Positions 51,568 through 61,727 of a stretch of 64,000 nt of DNA are shown piece by piece. The DNA comes from Sinorhizobium fredii (GTDB taxonomy: Bacteria; Pseudomonadota; Alphaproteobacteria; Rhizobiales; Rhizobiaceae). The stretch covers positions 1,426,001 through 1,490,000 of the forward strand of contig NZ_CP024310.1 in assembly GCF_002944405.1 (NCBI RefSeq), written 5' to 3'. The notes beneath the pieces were generated by a model. The model saw only the letters and a list, made by a program, of their open reading frames with translations. It had not been told where the DNA came from and made no database searches. Made by a program: the position numbers and the translations under genes. How positions within the stretch are numbered: position 1 is the stretch's first letter; each line of letters begins with the position of its first letter.

Positions 51568-54500
51568 ATGGCGGCACGCCAGCGCATCATTCCCGTTCGG
51601 CGAGAATACAATCGCTGGGTCGCCAACCAGACGCTGGAAGACTATGCGCTGCGCTTCACCGCCAAGAGCGCGCGGCGCTTTTCCTCAGAACGTATCTCGC
51701 AGACGGCGATCGGCGCGATCTCCTTCCTGGCGCTGGAAGCAATCGGCGGCGCCATCACCATGTCCTACGGCACCACCAATGCGATCATCGCGATCCTCGT
51801 GGCGAGCGTCATGATCCTCGTCGTCGGGCTGCCGATCAGCCGCTGTGCGATCCGCCACGGCGTCGACATCGACCTTCTGACGCGAGGCGCCAGCTTCGGC
51901 TATATCGGCTCGACGATCACTTCTCTTATCTATGCGAGCTTCACCTTCATCCTCTTCGCGATCGAAGCGTCGATCATGTCGGGCGCTTTGGAGTTGGCGC
52001 TCGGCATACCGCTCTGGATCGGCTACATCGTCAGCTCCGTCATGGTCATTCCGCTGGTGACCTACGGCGTCCGGCTGATCAGCAAGTTCCAGCTCGTCAC
52101 CCAGCCCTTCTGGATCGTCTTGAACATCCTGCCCTTCGCCTTCATCGCGCTTGCCGACTGGGAGAAGGTGGGCCTGTGGCTCGCCTATGCCGGCATTCAC
52201 CACGCTTCCGGCCCGGCCGGCACTGTCGCCCCCTTCGGTCTCGTCGAATTCGGTGCGGCTTCTGCGGTGATCTTCGCGCTGATGGCGCAGATCGGCGAAC
52301 AGGTCGACTTCCTGCGATTCCTGCCGCCGGACGGCCAGAAGAAGCTGCATCACCGCATCGCCGTCTTCCTCGCCGGCTCCGGCTGGGTGATCGTCGGCGC
52401 GCCGAAGCTGCTTGCCGGCTCGTTCCTGGTCGTCCTGGCGCTGAGTGCCGGCGTGCCCTCGACTCGCGCCGCCGATCCGGCGCAGATGTATTACACCGCC
52501 TTCGGCTACATCGTCCCCTCTGAGACGGCCGCGCTCATACTGATGGTCGCCTTCGTCGTCGTCTCCCAGCTGAAGATCAATGTGATGAATGCCTATGCGG
52601 GGTCGCTTGCCTGGTCGAACTTCTTTTCGCGGCTGACCCACAGCCATCCGGGCCGCGTCATCTGGCTGGTCTTCAACGTGGCGATCGCGCTGCTCCTGAT
52701 GGAGCTCGGCATCTACCGGCTGCTCGAGGAGACGCTCGGCATCTTCTCGGTCATCGCCATGGCCTGGCTCTCGACGATCTCTGCCGATCTCTTCGTCAAC
52801 AAGCCGCTCGGCCTCTCGCCGCCTGGCATCGAATTCAAGCGCGCCCATCTCTACGACGTCAATCCTGTCGGCCTCGGCACCATGAGCGTCTCGGCGCTTC
52901 TGGCGCTCGCCGCACATTTCGGCGTCATGGGTGACATCGCCGCCTCGCTGGCGCCCTATATCGCCCTCGTCACCGCCTTTATCGTCTCGCCGCTCCTTGC
53001 CTGGTGGACAGAGGGAAAGTTCTATCTCGCCCGCAAGCCGCGCAAGAGCTGGATAAGCGAAAGCGAGATCACCTGTTCGATCTGCGAGCATCCGTTCGAG
53101 CCCGAAGACATGGCCTGGTGCCCGGCCTATGCCGCGCCGATCTGCTCGCTCTGCTGCTCACTCGACAGCCGCTGCCACGACATGTGCAAGCCGAAGGCGC
53201 GGTTAAATGCCCAAATCGCCGCGGTGGCCAAGGCCGTGCTGCCGGAGACGGTCGTCGCAAAGCTCGCCACGAGGCTGGGGCGCTACGCGATTTCGGCGGT
53301 GATCTCGATCTCCGGCATCGGGGTTATCCTGGCGATGATTGCCCACCAGACGACCGCCGCCTCGCCGGAGACCGCCGCGGTCGTCGAACGCACGATCGCC
53401 ATCGTCTTCTTCGTCTTCGCCATCCTCGCCGGCGTCGTCTCCTGGTTCTATGTGCTCGCCCATGACAGCCGCGTCGTGGCCGAGGAGGAATCCTCCCGCC
53501 AGAACACCCTGCTTCTGAAGGAGATCGCCGCCCACAAGAAGACCGACGCGGCGCTGCAGAATGCCAAGGAAGCGGCCGAATCCGCCAACCGCGCCAAGAG
53601 CCGGTATGTCGTGGGCTTAAGTCACGAGCTGCGCACGCCGCTCAACGCCGTGCTCGGCTATGCGCAGATCCTCGAGCGCGATGAGACGATCCCGCAATCG
53701 CGGCAGGGCGCAATCAAGGTGATCAAGCGCAGCGCCGATCATCTTTCCGGCCTGATCGACGGGCTGCTCGACATTTCCAAGATCGAGGCCGGCAAGCTGC
53801 AGGTCTATTCGAACGAGATCAACGTTCACGATTTCCTCGACCAGATCGTCGACATGTTCCGCCCGCAGGCGCAGGCCAAGGGTATCGGCTTCGAGCACAA
53901 CCGGAGCCCTACGCTGCCGCAATATGTGAAGACCGACGAGAAGCGGCTCAGGCAGATCCTCGTCAACCTACTGTCGAACGCGGTGAAATTCACCGATCAG
54001 GGCCAAATCCGCTTCCACATCGTCTATCGCAGCCAGGTGGCGACCTTCACCATCGAAGACAGCGGCCGCGGCATCAGTGACAAGGACCTGCCCAAGATCT
54101 TCGATCCCTTCCAGCGAGGCGACGCCGAGTATCGCATGCCGGGGCTCGGTCTTGGCTTGACGATCACCCGCCTGCTGACCCAGACGCTCGGCGGCGAGAT
54201 CTCGGTGACGAGCGAGAAGGACAAGGGCACCGCCTTCAAGGTGCGGCTGATGCTTTCGGCCGTCGACCGTCCGGTGGCGCTCATCGACCCGGTGCGCAGG
54301 ATCAGGTCCTACAGGGGCGCGCACCGCACCATCCTCGTCGTCGACGATAATGCCGACCACCGCGAACTGATGCGCGAGGTACTCGCTCCGCTCGACTTCA
54401 CCGTTCTCTCGGCGGCGAGCGGCGCCGACTGCCTGGCGCTCATCGAGGGGACGCGGCCGGACCTCTTCCTGATCGATATCTCGATGCCCGGCATGAACGG

Positions 54501-54945
54501 CTGGGAACTGGTGACAAAGCTCCGCGAGGGCGGCCAGACGGCGCCGGCGATCATGCTGTCTGCCAATATCGGCGACGGCTCGGCGGCCGGCGCCATCGGC
54601 CACAACGACACGCTCGCCAAACCTTTCGGCGTGCGCCAGCTCACCGACAAGCTGGCGATCCATCTCGGCCTCGAATGGCTCCACGAGGGCGACGTCAAAG
54701 ATGCGCCCGCCAACGGCAAAGCCACTGTCACCAGCCCCGGCGAGCAGCATGTGAGGGAATTGATAGCACTCGGCGAAATCGGCTACGTGAGAGGTATAGA
54801 GGCGAAACTGACGGAGATTGCCCTGAACCCCGAGAACAAGCCCTTTGCCGAGGCGGCCACTGCCTATGTCCGGGCCTTCGACCTTGCCGGCTACGATGCC
54901 TTTCTGAAACGGCTGCTTCCCGAGGAGGCGAACGCCCGTGCCTGA
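51568..54945 (+). CDS. NCS1 permease-hybrid histidine kinase fusion
   Basis: 1125 residues. About 1-490 resembles an NCS1 (purine/cytosine/hydantoin) permease with some twelve spans (AIGAISFLALEAIGGAITMS, FGYIGSTITSLIYASFTFIL). A cluster of eight Cys follows at 503, 506, 518, 526, 529, 530, 536 and 540, probably a zinc or redox module. Two further helices (about 575-640) lead into a coiled coil, then the kinase with phospho-His 686 (SHELRTPLNAVLGY), N-box LVNLLSNAVKF and G-boxes DSGRGIS and GLGLGLT. The receiver has Asp-Asp 926-927 and phospho-Asp 970. A further helical tail of 100 residues is unidentified. It overlaps the LuxR-type regulator gene by 8 bases. The permease part probably serves as ligand sensor. 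Confidence 0.85.
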   Translation: MAARQRIIPVRREYNRWVANQTLEDYALRFTAKSARRFSSERISQTAIGAISFLALEAIGGAITMSYGTTNAIIAILVASVMILVVGLPISRCAIRHGVDIDLLTRGASFGYIGSTITSLIYASFTFILFAIEASIMSGALELALGIPLWIGYIVSSVMVIPLVTYGVRLISKFQLVTQPFWIVLNILPFAFIALADWEKVGLWLAYAGIHHASGPAGTVAPFGLVEFGAASAVIFALMAQIGEQVDFLRFLPPDGQKKLHHRIAVFLAGSGWVIVGAPKLLAGSFLVVLALSAGVPSTRAADPAQMYYTAFGYIVPSETAALILMVAFVVVSQLKINVMNAYAGSLAWSNFFSRLTHSHPGRVIWLVFNVAIALLLMELGIYRLLEETLGIFSVIAMAWLSTISADLFVNKPLGLSPPGIEFKRAHLYDVNPVGLGTMSVSALLALAAHFGVMGDIAASLAPYIALVTAFIVSPLLAWWTEGKFYLARKPRKSWISESEITCSICEHPFEPEDMAWCPAYAAPICSLCCSLDSRCHDMCKPKARLNAQIAAVAKAVLPETVVAKLATRLGRYAISAVISISGIGVILAMIAHQTTAASPETAAVVERTIAIVFFVFAILAGVVSWFYVLAHDSRVVAEEESSRQNTLLLKEIAAHKKTDAALQNAKEAAESANRAKSRYVVGLSHELRTPLNAVLGYAQILERDETIPQSRQGAIKVIKRSADHLSGLIDGLLDISKIEAGKLQVYSNEINVHDFLDQIVDMFRPQAQAKGIGFEHNRSPTLPQYVKTDEKRLRQILVNLLSNAVKFTDQGQIRFHIVYRSQVATFTIEDSGRGISDKDLPKIFDPFQRGDAEYRMPGLGLGLTITRLLTQTLGGEISVTSEKDKGTAFKVRLMLSAVDRPVALIDPVRRIRSYRGAHRTILVVDDNADHRELMREVLAPLDFTVLSAASGADCLALIEGTRPDLFLIDISMPGMNGWELVTKLREGGQTAPAIMLSANIGDGSAAGAIGHNDTLAKPFGVRQLTDKLAIHLGLEWLHEGDVKDAPANGKATVTSPGEQHVRELIALGEIGYVRGIEAKLTEIALNPENKPFAEAATAYVRAFDLAGYDAFLKRLLPEEANARA

Positions 54946-55861
54946 AACCGCCAACCCGCGCGACATGGTGCTGCTCGTCGACGATTCTCCCGAGGCGCTC
55001 GGCTTCCTCACCGAGGCGCTGGAACAGTCCGGCTTTTCCGTGCTGATCGCCACCTCCGGCCATGCGGCGCTCAACATCGCCGACCGCATCACCCCCGACC
55101 TCATCCTGCTCGACGCGGTGATGCCCGGCATGGACGGCTTCGACACCTGTACGCGATTGAAGGCCAATGCCTCGGTCGCCCAGGTGCCGGTCGTCTTCAT
55201 GACGGGGCTGACGGAGACGGAACATGTGGTGCGGGCACTAGAGGCCGGCGGCGTCGACTACCTGACGAAGCCGATCAACATCGACGAGCTGCGTGCCCGC
55301 ATCCGCGTCCACCTTTCCAATGCCCGCTCGGCCCAGAGCGCCCGCGTCGCACTCGATGCCGCCGGCCGGCACCTGCTGGCCGTGCGCGGCGATGGCACCG
55401 TGCGCTGGTCGACGCCGCAGGCGACCCGCCTCGTCAACGCCGCCACCGGCAGCGATGAAGGCCTTGCGGTGGTGGCCGCCCGCATCGCCGTCTGGATGCG
55501 GGAGCGGGAGAAGCAGGGGAGCGACAAGCAGGGCAGCCTGACGCTGCACCAGGCCGGCCAGACGGGGCTGCAGATTTCCTATCTCGGCGCCATTGGCGCC
55601 AACGAATTTCTCTTCCGCCTGACCGCCGAGAACGGCGTCAGCGACGACGAGACGCTGCGCCAGCATTTCCATCTCACTCAGCGCGAGTCCGAGGTTCTGC
55701 TCTGGATCGCCAAGGGCAAATCCAACCGCGACATCGGCGAGATCCTGGGCTTGAGCGCCCGCACCGTCACCAAGCACCTCGAACAGATCTATGTGAAGCT
55801 CGGCGTCGAGAACCGCGCTTCGGCGGCGGTCAAGGCGACGCAGGTGCTGCACGGGATTTAG
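54938..55861 (+). CDS. LuxR-type two-domain response regulator
   Basis: 307 residues, starting with GTG 54938 inside the kinase gene, behind GAGGAGG. Receiver domain residues 10-125 with phospho-Asp 59 (DLILLDAVMPGMDGF). A middle segment of about 100 residues (AAGRHLLAVRGDGTVRW, LQISYLGAIGANEFLFRL) resembles a degenerate PAS fold, unusual for this class. LuxR HTH at about 240-300 (LTQRESEVLLWIAKGKSNRD, IGEILGLSARTVTKHLEQIY). Forms a two-component system with the permease-kinase; targets unknown. Confidence 0.88.
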   Translation: MPETANPRDMVLLVDDSPEALGFLTEALEQSGFSVLIATSGHAALNIADRITPDLILLDAVMPGMDGFDTCTRLKANASVAQVPVVFMTGLTETEHVVRALEAGGVDYLTKPINIDELRARIRVHLSNARSAQSARVALDAAGRHLLAVRGDGTVRWSTPQATRLVNAATGSDEGLAVVAARIAVWMREREKQGSDKQGSLTLHQAGQTGLQISYLGAIGANEFLFRLTAENGVSDDETLRQHFHLTQRESEVLLWIAKGKSNRDIGEILGLSARTVTKHLEQIYVKLGVENRASAAVKATQVLHGI

Positions 55862-55989
55862 TTTTCACCACACGCAGTGGCTCAGATAGGCTCGCGGCGT
55901 ATGCGGACGCGATACCCCCCTCTGGCCTGCCGGCCACAGGGGAGTGTCGCCATCCGCTGACGTTGCAACTGTCGCCACCCCTCGCGCCC

Positions 55990-56023
55990 AAAAAAAGGAC
56001 GCGGCCTGGAAAACCAGACCGCG
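55990..56023 (-). terminator. Rho-independent terminator of dctA
   Basis: Stem arms 56000-56009 and 56014-56023 pair over ten positions (one G-U wobble on the minus strand) around a four-base loop, followed on the minus strand by seven T residues (55996-55990). It lies 38 bases past the dctA stop. A weak RIME-like fragment is present at about 55911-55935. Confidence 0.82.
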
Positions 56024-56061
56024 CCAGTTTGCACTCATCGTGCGTTGCCCTGGGAGGCAAG

Positions 56062-57390
56062 TTATTCGGCGGGCTGAACCGCCACCGCCGGGATAGTCTC
56101 GACCGGCTGGTTGCCGCCAAGCGCCGCCGAGAGCTGCGCCTGGTCCAGTTCGCCTTCCCACTTCGCCACCACCAGCGTCGCAACCGCATTGCCGACGAAG
56201 TTGGTGAGTGCCCGGCACTCGGACATGAAGCGGTCGATGCCGAGGATCAGCGCCATGCCGGCGACCGGCACGGAGGGGACGACCGAGAGCGTCGCGGCGA
56301 GCGTGATGAAGCCGGCGCCGGTGATGCCTGCCGCACCCTTCGAGCTCAGCATGGCGACGAGCAGCAGCAGGATCTGGTCGCCGTACGAGAGCGGCGTGTC
56401 GGTCGCCTGGGCGATGAACAGCGCCGCCAGCGTCATGTAGATATTCGTGCCGTCGAGATTGAAGGAATAGCCGGTCGGAATGACGAGGCCGACGACCGAG
56501 CGCTTGCAACCGGCCTTTTCCATCTTGTTCATCAGGCCCGGCAGTGCGGCTTCCGAGGAAGACGTTCCCAGCACCAGCAGAAGTTCCTCCTTGATGTAGC
56601 GGATCAGCGCCACGATCGAGAAGCCGTTGTAGCGGGCCACCGCGCCAAGCACGACGAAGACGAACAGGAAGGAGGTCAGGTAGAAGGTGCCGATGAGCAT
56701 GGCGAGGTTGGCGATCGAGGCGACGCCGTATTTGCCGATGGTGAACGCCATCGCGCCGAAGGCGCCGATCGGAGCGGCCTTCATCAGGATCGCCACCAGC
56801 CGGAAGATCGGCAGCGTCAGCGCCTGCAGGAAGTCGACGACCGGCTCGGCCTTCTTGCCGACCATGGCGAGCGAGAGGCCGAAGAGCACCGAGATGAACA
56901 GCACCTGCAGGATGTCGCCCTCGGCAAAGGCGCCGACCAGCGTCGTCGGGATGATGTTCATCAGGAAGCCGGTGATCGACTGCTCATGCGCCTTCGCCGC
57001 ATAGGAGGCGACCGCCTTCGCGTCGAGCGAGGCCGGGTCGATATGCATGCCCGCACCCGGCTGCACGACATTGGCGACGATGAGGCCGACGACGAGCGCA
57101 AGCGTGGAGAAGGTCAGGAAGTAGATCATTGCCTTGCCGGCGACGCGGCCGACCTTGGCGAGATCGGTCATCCCCGCAATGCCGGTAGCGACAGTCAGGA
57201 AGATCACCGGCGCGATGATCATTTTAACGAGCTTGATGAAGGCGTCGCCGAGCGGCTTCAGCTCAGTGCCGAGCTCGGGATAGAAATGGCCGAGCAGGAT
57301 GCCCGCGGCGATCGCCGCCAGAACCTGGACATAGAGATGGCGGTAAAAGGGTGTCTTGCCGCGGACCTCCGCGGAATGCTCGATGATCAT
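56062..57390 (-). CDS. dctA: C4-dicarboxylate transporter DctA
   Basis: 442 residues from ATG 57390 (GGAGG upstream), close to the usual 441-444. Glutamate/dicarboxylate:cation symporter family: serine-rich loop [40 protein letters not shown] and the C-terminal [20 protein letters not shown] all match DctA. It imports succinate, malate and fumarate and in rhizobia feeds the nitrogen-fixing bacteroid. Expression needs DctBD and sigma-54; both signals are visible upstream. Confidence 0.95.
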   Translation of the reverse strand: MIIEHSAEVRGKTPFYRHLYVQVLAAIAAGILLGHFYPELGTELKPLGDAFIKLVKMIIAPVIFLTVATGIAGMTDLAKVGRVAGKAMIYFLTFSTLALVVGLIVANVVQPGAGMHIDPASLDAKAVASYAAKAHEQSITGFLMNIIPTTLVGAFAEGDILQVLFISVLFGLSLAMVGKKAEPVVDFLQALTLPIFRLVAILMKAAPIGAFGAMAFTIGKYGVASIANLAMLIGTFYLTSFLFVFVVLGAVARYNGFSIVALIRYIKEELLLVLGTSSSEAALPGLMNKMEKAGCKRSVVGLVIPTGYSFNLDGTNIYMTLAALFIAQATDTPLSYGDQILLLLVAMLSSKGAAGITGAGFITLAATLSVVPSVPVAGMALILGIDRFMSECRALTNFVGNAVATLVVAKWEGELDQAQLSAALGGNQPVETIPAVAVQPAE

Positions 57391-57492
57391 GTGATATCCT
57401 CCACTTGGGACGCGCCCAGTCCGGCAACGCGCCGGGCCTCCCGGGCCACTCTTCCGAAGATCGACAGCAGCGGCTGCCTTGTGGAGCTTGTT

Positions 57493-57508
57493 TGCAACGG
57501 GCGTGCCA
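57493..57508 (-). promoter_or_regulatory. Sigma-54 promoter of dctA
   Basis: TGGCAC (57508-57503), 5-base spacer, TTGCA (57497-57493): an exact -24/-12 element on the minus strand, about 103 bases before the dctA ATG. Confidence 0.92.
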
Positions 57509-57582
57509 GTTTGTTGCTGGCTCTGCACAGGCTTGAAAACACTTGATGTTTTCTGGAGAGAGTGAAGAACGGGCAATCGGCC

Positions 57583-57600
57583 TGTGCGGATTTCCGCACA
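57583..57600. promoter_or_regulatory. DctD-type upstream activator palindrome
   Basis: TGTGCGGATTTCCGCACA is an 18-base interrupted palindrome centred about 85 bases upstream of the -24 element of dctA and just before the dctB start. DctD sites in rhizobia have this TGTGCGG-type arm. A GAAAAC-N7-GTTTTC repeat (57535-57553) lies between it and the promoter and may mark a second or auxiliary site. Confidence 0.78.
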
Positions 57601-57626
57601 AACCGGCTGGCACGCCGGGCGAAAAC

Positions 57627-59501
57627 ATGCACAATATCGCTATGATCAAATACCCGCCAGGCACGGACGATCTGGGCGCGCTCCGCCGCCGGTCGCGGCA
57701 ATCATGGCTGCTGTTTGCGGCCGTGGCGCTCGCTCTTCTGGTCGCGGGCCTCCTCCTGGCCGGGGCATATGGACGGTCGCAGGCGCTCGCCGAGCTTGCC
57801 GAACAGAGCCGGCTCGATGCCAGCCTGAAAGCCTCGCTGTTACGGGCGGTGGTCGAGCGGCAACGGGCCCTGCCGCTCGTTCTTTCCGACGATACCGCCA
57901 TTCGCCAGGCGCTGACCTCGCCGAGCCCGCAGTCGGTGGAGCCGATCAATCGCAAGCTCGAAAGCCTTGCGGCAAGCGCCGAGGCGGCGGTCGTCTATCT
58001 GATCGGCCGCGACGGCGTCGCCGTCGCGGCCAGCAACTGGCGGGAGCCGACGAGTTTTGTCGGCAACGACTATGCCTTCCGCGACTATTTCCGCCTGGCG
58101 ATGCGCGACGGCAAGGGCGAACATTTCGCCATGGGAACGGTGAGCCGGCGGCCTGGCCTCTACATCTCGCACCGCGTCGACGGGCCGGGCGGCCCACTCG
58201 GTGTCATCGTTGCCAAGCTCGAATTCGATGGGGTCGAGGCCGATTGGCGGGTGACGGACAAGCCGACCTATGTCACCGACCGGCGCGGCATCGTGCTGAT
58301 CACCAGCCTGCCCTCCTGGCGCTTCATGACGACGCGGCCGATCCCCGACGACCGGCTTGCCGACATCCGCGAAAGCCTGCAGTTCGGCGACGCGCCGCTA
58401 CTGCCGCTGCCTTTTCATCGGACAGAGGCCCGGCCGGACGGCTCCTCGACGTTGGAGGCGCTGCTGCCCGGCGACGGCACCGAGGCCTTCCTGCGCGTCG
58501 AGACGCCGGTGCCATCCACCGCCTGGCGGCTTGAGCAACTGTCGCCGCTGAAGGTGGCGCTGGCGGCCGGGGCGCGGGAGATGCGGCTCCTCATGCTTGC
58601 CGCATTGATGCCGCTCCTGGCGATGGCCGCATTTCTGCTGCGGCGGCGGCAGGTGGTGGTGATGCGATCGGCCACGGAGCGGCTGGCGCGCACCGAGCTG
58701 GAAGAAAAGGTCGAGGCGCGCACACGTGACCTCAGCAGGGCCCGCGACCGCCTTGAAACCGAGATCGCCGACCACCGGCAGACGGCCGAGAAGCTGCAGG
58801 CGGTCCAGCAGGATCTGGTGCAGGCCAACCGGCTGGCGATCCTCGGACAGGTCGCCGCCGGCGTCGCCCACGAAATCAACCAGCCGGTTGCGACCATCCG
58901 CGCCTATGCCGACAATGCCCGCGCCTTCCTCGACCGCGGCCAGAGCGCGATCGCCGCCGAGAACATGGAGACCATCGCCGAGCTTACCGAACGCGTCGGC
59001 GCGATCACCGACGAGTTGCGGCGCTTCGCCCGCAAGGGCCATTTCGCCGCCGAACCGACGCCGATGAAGGATGTCGTCGAGGGCGCGCTTCTGCTCTTAC
59101 GCAGCCGCTTTGCCGGCCGCATGGACGCGATCTGCATCGAGCTGCCGCCGGATGGCCTCAAGGCGCACGGCAATCGCATCCGGCTGGAACAGGTGCTGAT
59201 CAACCTGCTGCAGAATGCGCTGGAAGCGATCGGCGATCGCCCCGACGCGCTGATCCGGGTGAGTTGCGAGGAGACCGCGGCCGGCATCGCCCTCACCGTC
59301 GCCGACAACGGACCGGGCATCCCGCGCGAAATCCTGGACGAGCTCTTCACCCCCTTCAATACCTCGAAGGAGGAAGGGCTCGGCCTCGGTCTCGCAATCT
59401 CCAAGGAGATCGTGAACGACTATGGCGGCACGATCGAGGTCGACAGCAGCCCGTCCGGAACGACATTCACCGTGCAACTGAAGAAGGCCGACGCGCCATG
59501 A
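57627..59501 (+). CDS. dctB: C4-dicarboxylate sensor histidine kinase DctB
   Basis: About 624 residues from ATG 57627; ATG 57642 is also possible. Two membrane helices (about 25-45 and 335-355) enclose a periplasmic double-PAS (PASC) sensor, with [11 protein letters not shown] and [14 protein letters not shown] motifs. Then a coiled coil and the kinase: phospho-His 415 in [21 protein letters not shown]-box [12 protein letters not shown]-boxes DNGPGIP and [12 protein letters not shown]. Senses periplasmic C4-dicarboxylates and phosphorylates DctD. Overlaps dctD by ATGA. Confidence 0.95.
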   Translation: MHNIAMIKYPPGTDDLGALRRRSRQSWLLFAAVALALLVAGLLLAGAYGRSQALAELAEQSRLDASLKASLLRAVVERQRALPLVLSDDTAIRQALTSPSPQSVEPINRKLESLAASAEAAVVYLIGRDGVAVAASNWREPTSFVGNDYAFRDYFRLAMRDGKGEHFAMGTVSRRPGLYISHRVDGPGGPLGVIVAKLEFDGVEADWRVTDKPTYVTDRRGIVLITSLPSWRFMTTRPIPDDRLADIRESLQFGDAPLLPLPFHRTEARPDGSSTLEALLPGDGTEAFLRVETPVPSTAWRLEQLSPLKVALAAGAREMRLLMLAALMPLLAMAAFLLRRRQVVVMRSATERLARTELEEKVEARTRDLSRARDRLETEIADHRQTAEKLQAVQQDLVQANRLAILGQVAAGVAHEINQPVATIRAYADNARAFLDRGQSAIAAENMETIAELTERVGAITDELRRFARKGHFAAEPTPMKDVVEGALLLLRSRFAGRMDAICIELPPDGLKAHGNRIRLEQVLINLLQNALEAIGDRPDALIRVSCEETAAGIALTVADNGPGIPREILDELFTPFNTSKEEGLGLGLAISKEIVNDYGGTIEVDSSPSGTTFTVQLKKADAP

Positions 59502-60856
59502 ACCGCGCACCCTCCGTATTCCTGGTCGATGACGATCGCGACCTGCGCAAGGCGATGCAGCAGACCCTGGAACTTGCCGGCTTCGCTGTATCGCCCTTCC
59601 CCAGCGCGGCCGAGGCGCTCGCAAAACTCGACCCCGGTTTCGAGGGCGTCGTCGTCAGCGATATTCGCATGCCGGGCATGGACGGGCTCGCATTCTTCCG
59701 GCGGATCGCCGAGCTCGACGCCGATCTTCCGGTGATCCTGGTGACCGGCCATGGCGACATACCGATGGCGGTCCAGGCCATCCAGGACGGAGTCTATGAT
59801 TTCATCGCCAAGCCCTTTGCAGCCGACCGGCTCGTGCAGAGCGCCCGGCGGGCTGAAGAGAAGCGCCGCCTGGTGATGGAGAACCGCGCCCTTCGCCAGG
59901 CAGCGGAAGCGGCGTCGGAAAGCCTGCCGCTGATCGGCCAGACGCCGGTGATGGAACGGCTGCGCCAGACGCTGAGGCATATCGCCGACACGGATGTCGA
60001 CGTGCTGGTCGCCGGCGAGACCGGCAGCGGCAAGGAGGTCGTCGCGACGCTTCTGCACCAGTGGAGCCGGCGCCGGAGCGGCAATTTCGTCGCGCTGAAT
60101 TGCGGCGCGCTGCCCGAAACGGTGATCGAAAGCGAGCTTTTCGGCCACGAGCCCGGCGCCTTCACCGGCGCCGTCAAAAAGCGCATCGGCCGGATCGAGC
60201 ATGCGAGCGGCGGCACGCTGTTCCTCGACGAGATCGAGGCGATGCCGCCGGCAACGCAGGTGAAGATGCTGCGCGTGCTCGAAGCTCGCGAGATCACGCC
60301 GCTCGGCACCAATATTGTTCGCCCGGTCGATATCCGCGTCGTCGCGGCGGCCAAGATCGACCTCGGCGACCCGGCCGAACGCGGCGAATTCCGCGAGGAT
60401 CTCTACTACCGCCTGAACGTCGTGACGCTGTCGATTCCGCCGCTGCGCGAACGCCGCGAGGACATCCCGCTGCTCTTCTCGCATTTCCTGAAACGCGCCT
60501 CGGAGCGTTTCGGACGGGAGGTGCCGGAGATCTCCGCTATGGTTCGCGACCATCTGATGACGCATGGCTGGCCGGGCAATGTGCGCGAACTCTCGCATTT
60601 TGCCGAACGTGTGGCACTCGGGGTCGAGGCCAATCCCGGCAAGTCCGCCGCCCCGCCGGTGCCGAGCAACGGCACCCTGCCCGAGCGGCTGGAGCGCTAC
60701 GAGGCCGATATTTTAAAAGAGGCGCTGACCGCCCATCGCGGCGATGTCAGGGAAACCCTGCAGGCGCTCGGCATCCCGCGCAAGACCTTTTACGACAAGC
60801 TGCAGCGCCACGGGATCAACCGGGCGGACTATGGGCGTGGTGCCGAGGAATCCTGA
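59498..60856 (+). CDS. dctD: Sigma-54-dependent response regulator DctD
   Basis: 452 residues from ATG 59498. Receiver with phospho-Asp 55 ([14 protein letters not shown]). AAA+ domain with Walker A GETGSGKE, the sigma-54-contacting GAFTGA loop and [12 protein letters not shown], and a Fis-type HTH at the C-terminus ([19 protein letters not shown]). Activates dctA from the UAS palindrome. The longer open frame starting at 59264 is dctB in another frame. Confidence 0.95.
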   Translation: MNRAPSVFLVDDDRDLRKAMQQTLELAGFAVSPFPSAAEALAKLDPGFEGVVVSDIRMPGMDGLAFFRRIAELDADLPVILVTGHGDIPMAVQAIQDGVYDFIAKPFAADRLVQSARRAEEKRRLVMENRALRQAAEAASESLPLIGQTPVMERLRQTLRHIADTDVDVLVAGETGSGKEVVATLLHQWSRRRSGNFVALNCGALPETVIESELFGHEPGAFTGAVKKRIGRIEHASGGTLFLDEIEAMPPATQVKMLRVLEAREITPLGTNIVRPVDIRVVAAAKIDLGDPAERGEFREDLYYRLNVVTLSIPPLRERREDIPLLFSHFLKRASERFGREVPEISAMVRDHLMTHGWPGNVRELSHFAERVALGVEANPGKSAAPPVPSNGTLPERLERYEADILKEALTAHRGDVRETLQALGIPRKTFYDKLQRHGINRADYGRGAEES

Positions 60857-60922
60857 GATCGACCAGGGCATGCGCGGACCGCAAGTGCTTGACGGCGAAC
60901 GTCGCGAGCCTATCTCCAGCCC

Positions 60923-61723
60923 ATGGATATGACCGAGCGCAGGCGATCCGCCTCCACCAATGTCCGATCGTTTCGGATCGCATTGCAGCGCATTGAACGC
61001 GGCCGCGATCCGTCGGCGCTGCGGTGGCAAGCGCTTCTCGCTTTCATCGATCTCAGCATCCTCGCCTTCTTCATCTTGGGCCCCTATCTCCGGGAAGGCC
61101 CCACCTATCTCATCATCGACTACACGATCGCCGCCTGGATCGGCGCCGAACTGCTGGCGCGCGCGCTTTCGGCTCCGTCGCTGCGTGTCTTTCTCAGAAG
61201 GCCGATGACCTGGATCGACCTGGTCATCCTCGCCACCCTTCTGTTCCCGGACCTCCTGTTCAATTTCGCATTCCTGAGAGCCATGCGGATCTGGGCGATT
61301 GGCAGAAGCCCGCTGCTGCGCGAAGGCTTGCGGCGTATCGGCGGCGCGCATCTTCAGGACGTGGTGCGCGCCTGCCTGAACTTTCTCGTCTTCCTGTTCA
61401 TGATGACGGGCTTCGTCTACACCACCTTCTTCTACGCGCAGGAGGGCGGCGAAGGCTTCGTCGACGCGCTCTACTTCACCGTCGCGACGGTCACCACCAC
61501 CGGCTTTGGCGACATTACGCTGCCCGGCACATTGGGCAAGCTCACCTCCGTCGTGACGATGATCATCGGCATCTCGCTCTTCGTCCGGCTCGCCCAGGCG
61601 GTGGTTCGGCCGCACAAGGTGAACTTCCCTTGCCCGCAATGCGGCCTGCAGCGGCACGACCTCGACGCCGTGCATTGCAAGGCCTGCGGCCACCTGCTCA
61701 ATATCCCCGACGAGGGTGATTGA
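60923..61723 (+). CDS. Ion (potassium) channel with C-terminal zinc ribbon
   Basis: 266 residues. Hydrophobic helices from residue 36 to 230, with the pore helix and filter TVTTTGFGDITLPGT (about 195-209); TGFGD is a potassium-type filter variant. A basic segment before the pore (FLRAMRIWAIGRSPLLREGL) resembles a short S4. The last 35 residues hold CPQCGL and CKACGH, a four-cysteine zinc ribbon, unusual for a channel and perhaps a cytoplasmic regulatory or assembly domain. It follows dctD by 66 bases on the same strand. Confidence 0.82.
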   Translation: MDMTERRRSASTNVRSFRIALQRIERGRDPSALRWQALLAFIDLSILAFFILGPYLREGPTYLIIDYTIAAWIGAELLARALSAPSLRVFLRRPMTWIDLVILATLLFPDLLFNFAFLRAMRIWAIGRSPLLREGLRRIGGAHLQDVVRACLNFLVFLFMMTGFVYTTFFYAQEGGEGFVDALYFTVATVTTTGFGDITLPGTLGKLTSVVTMIIGISLFVRLAQAVVRPHKVNFPCPQCGLQRHDLDAVHCKACGHLLNIPDEGD

Positions 61724-61727
61724 GCGC

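Noticed and set aside
56300..57546. 527-residue plus-strand frame opposite dctA
   Set aside because: Shadow of dctA, rich in His, Asp and Arg, with no ribosome-binding site.
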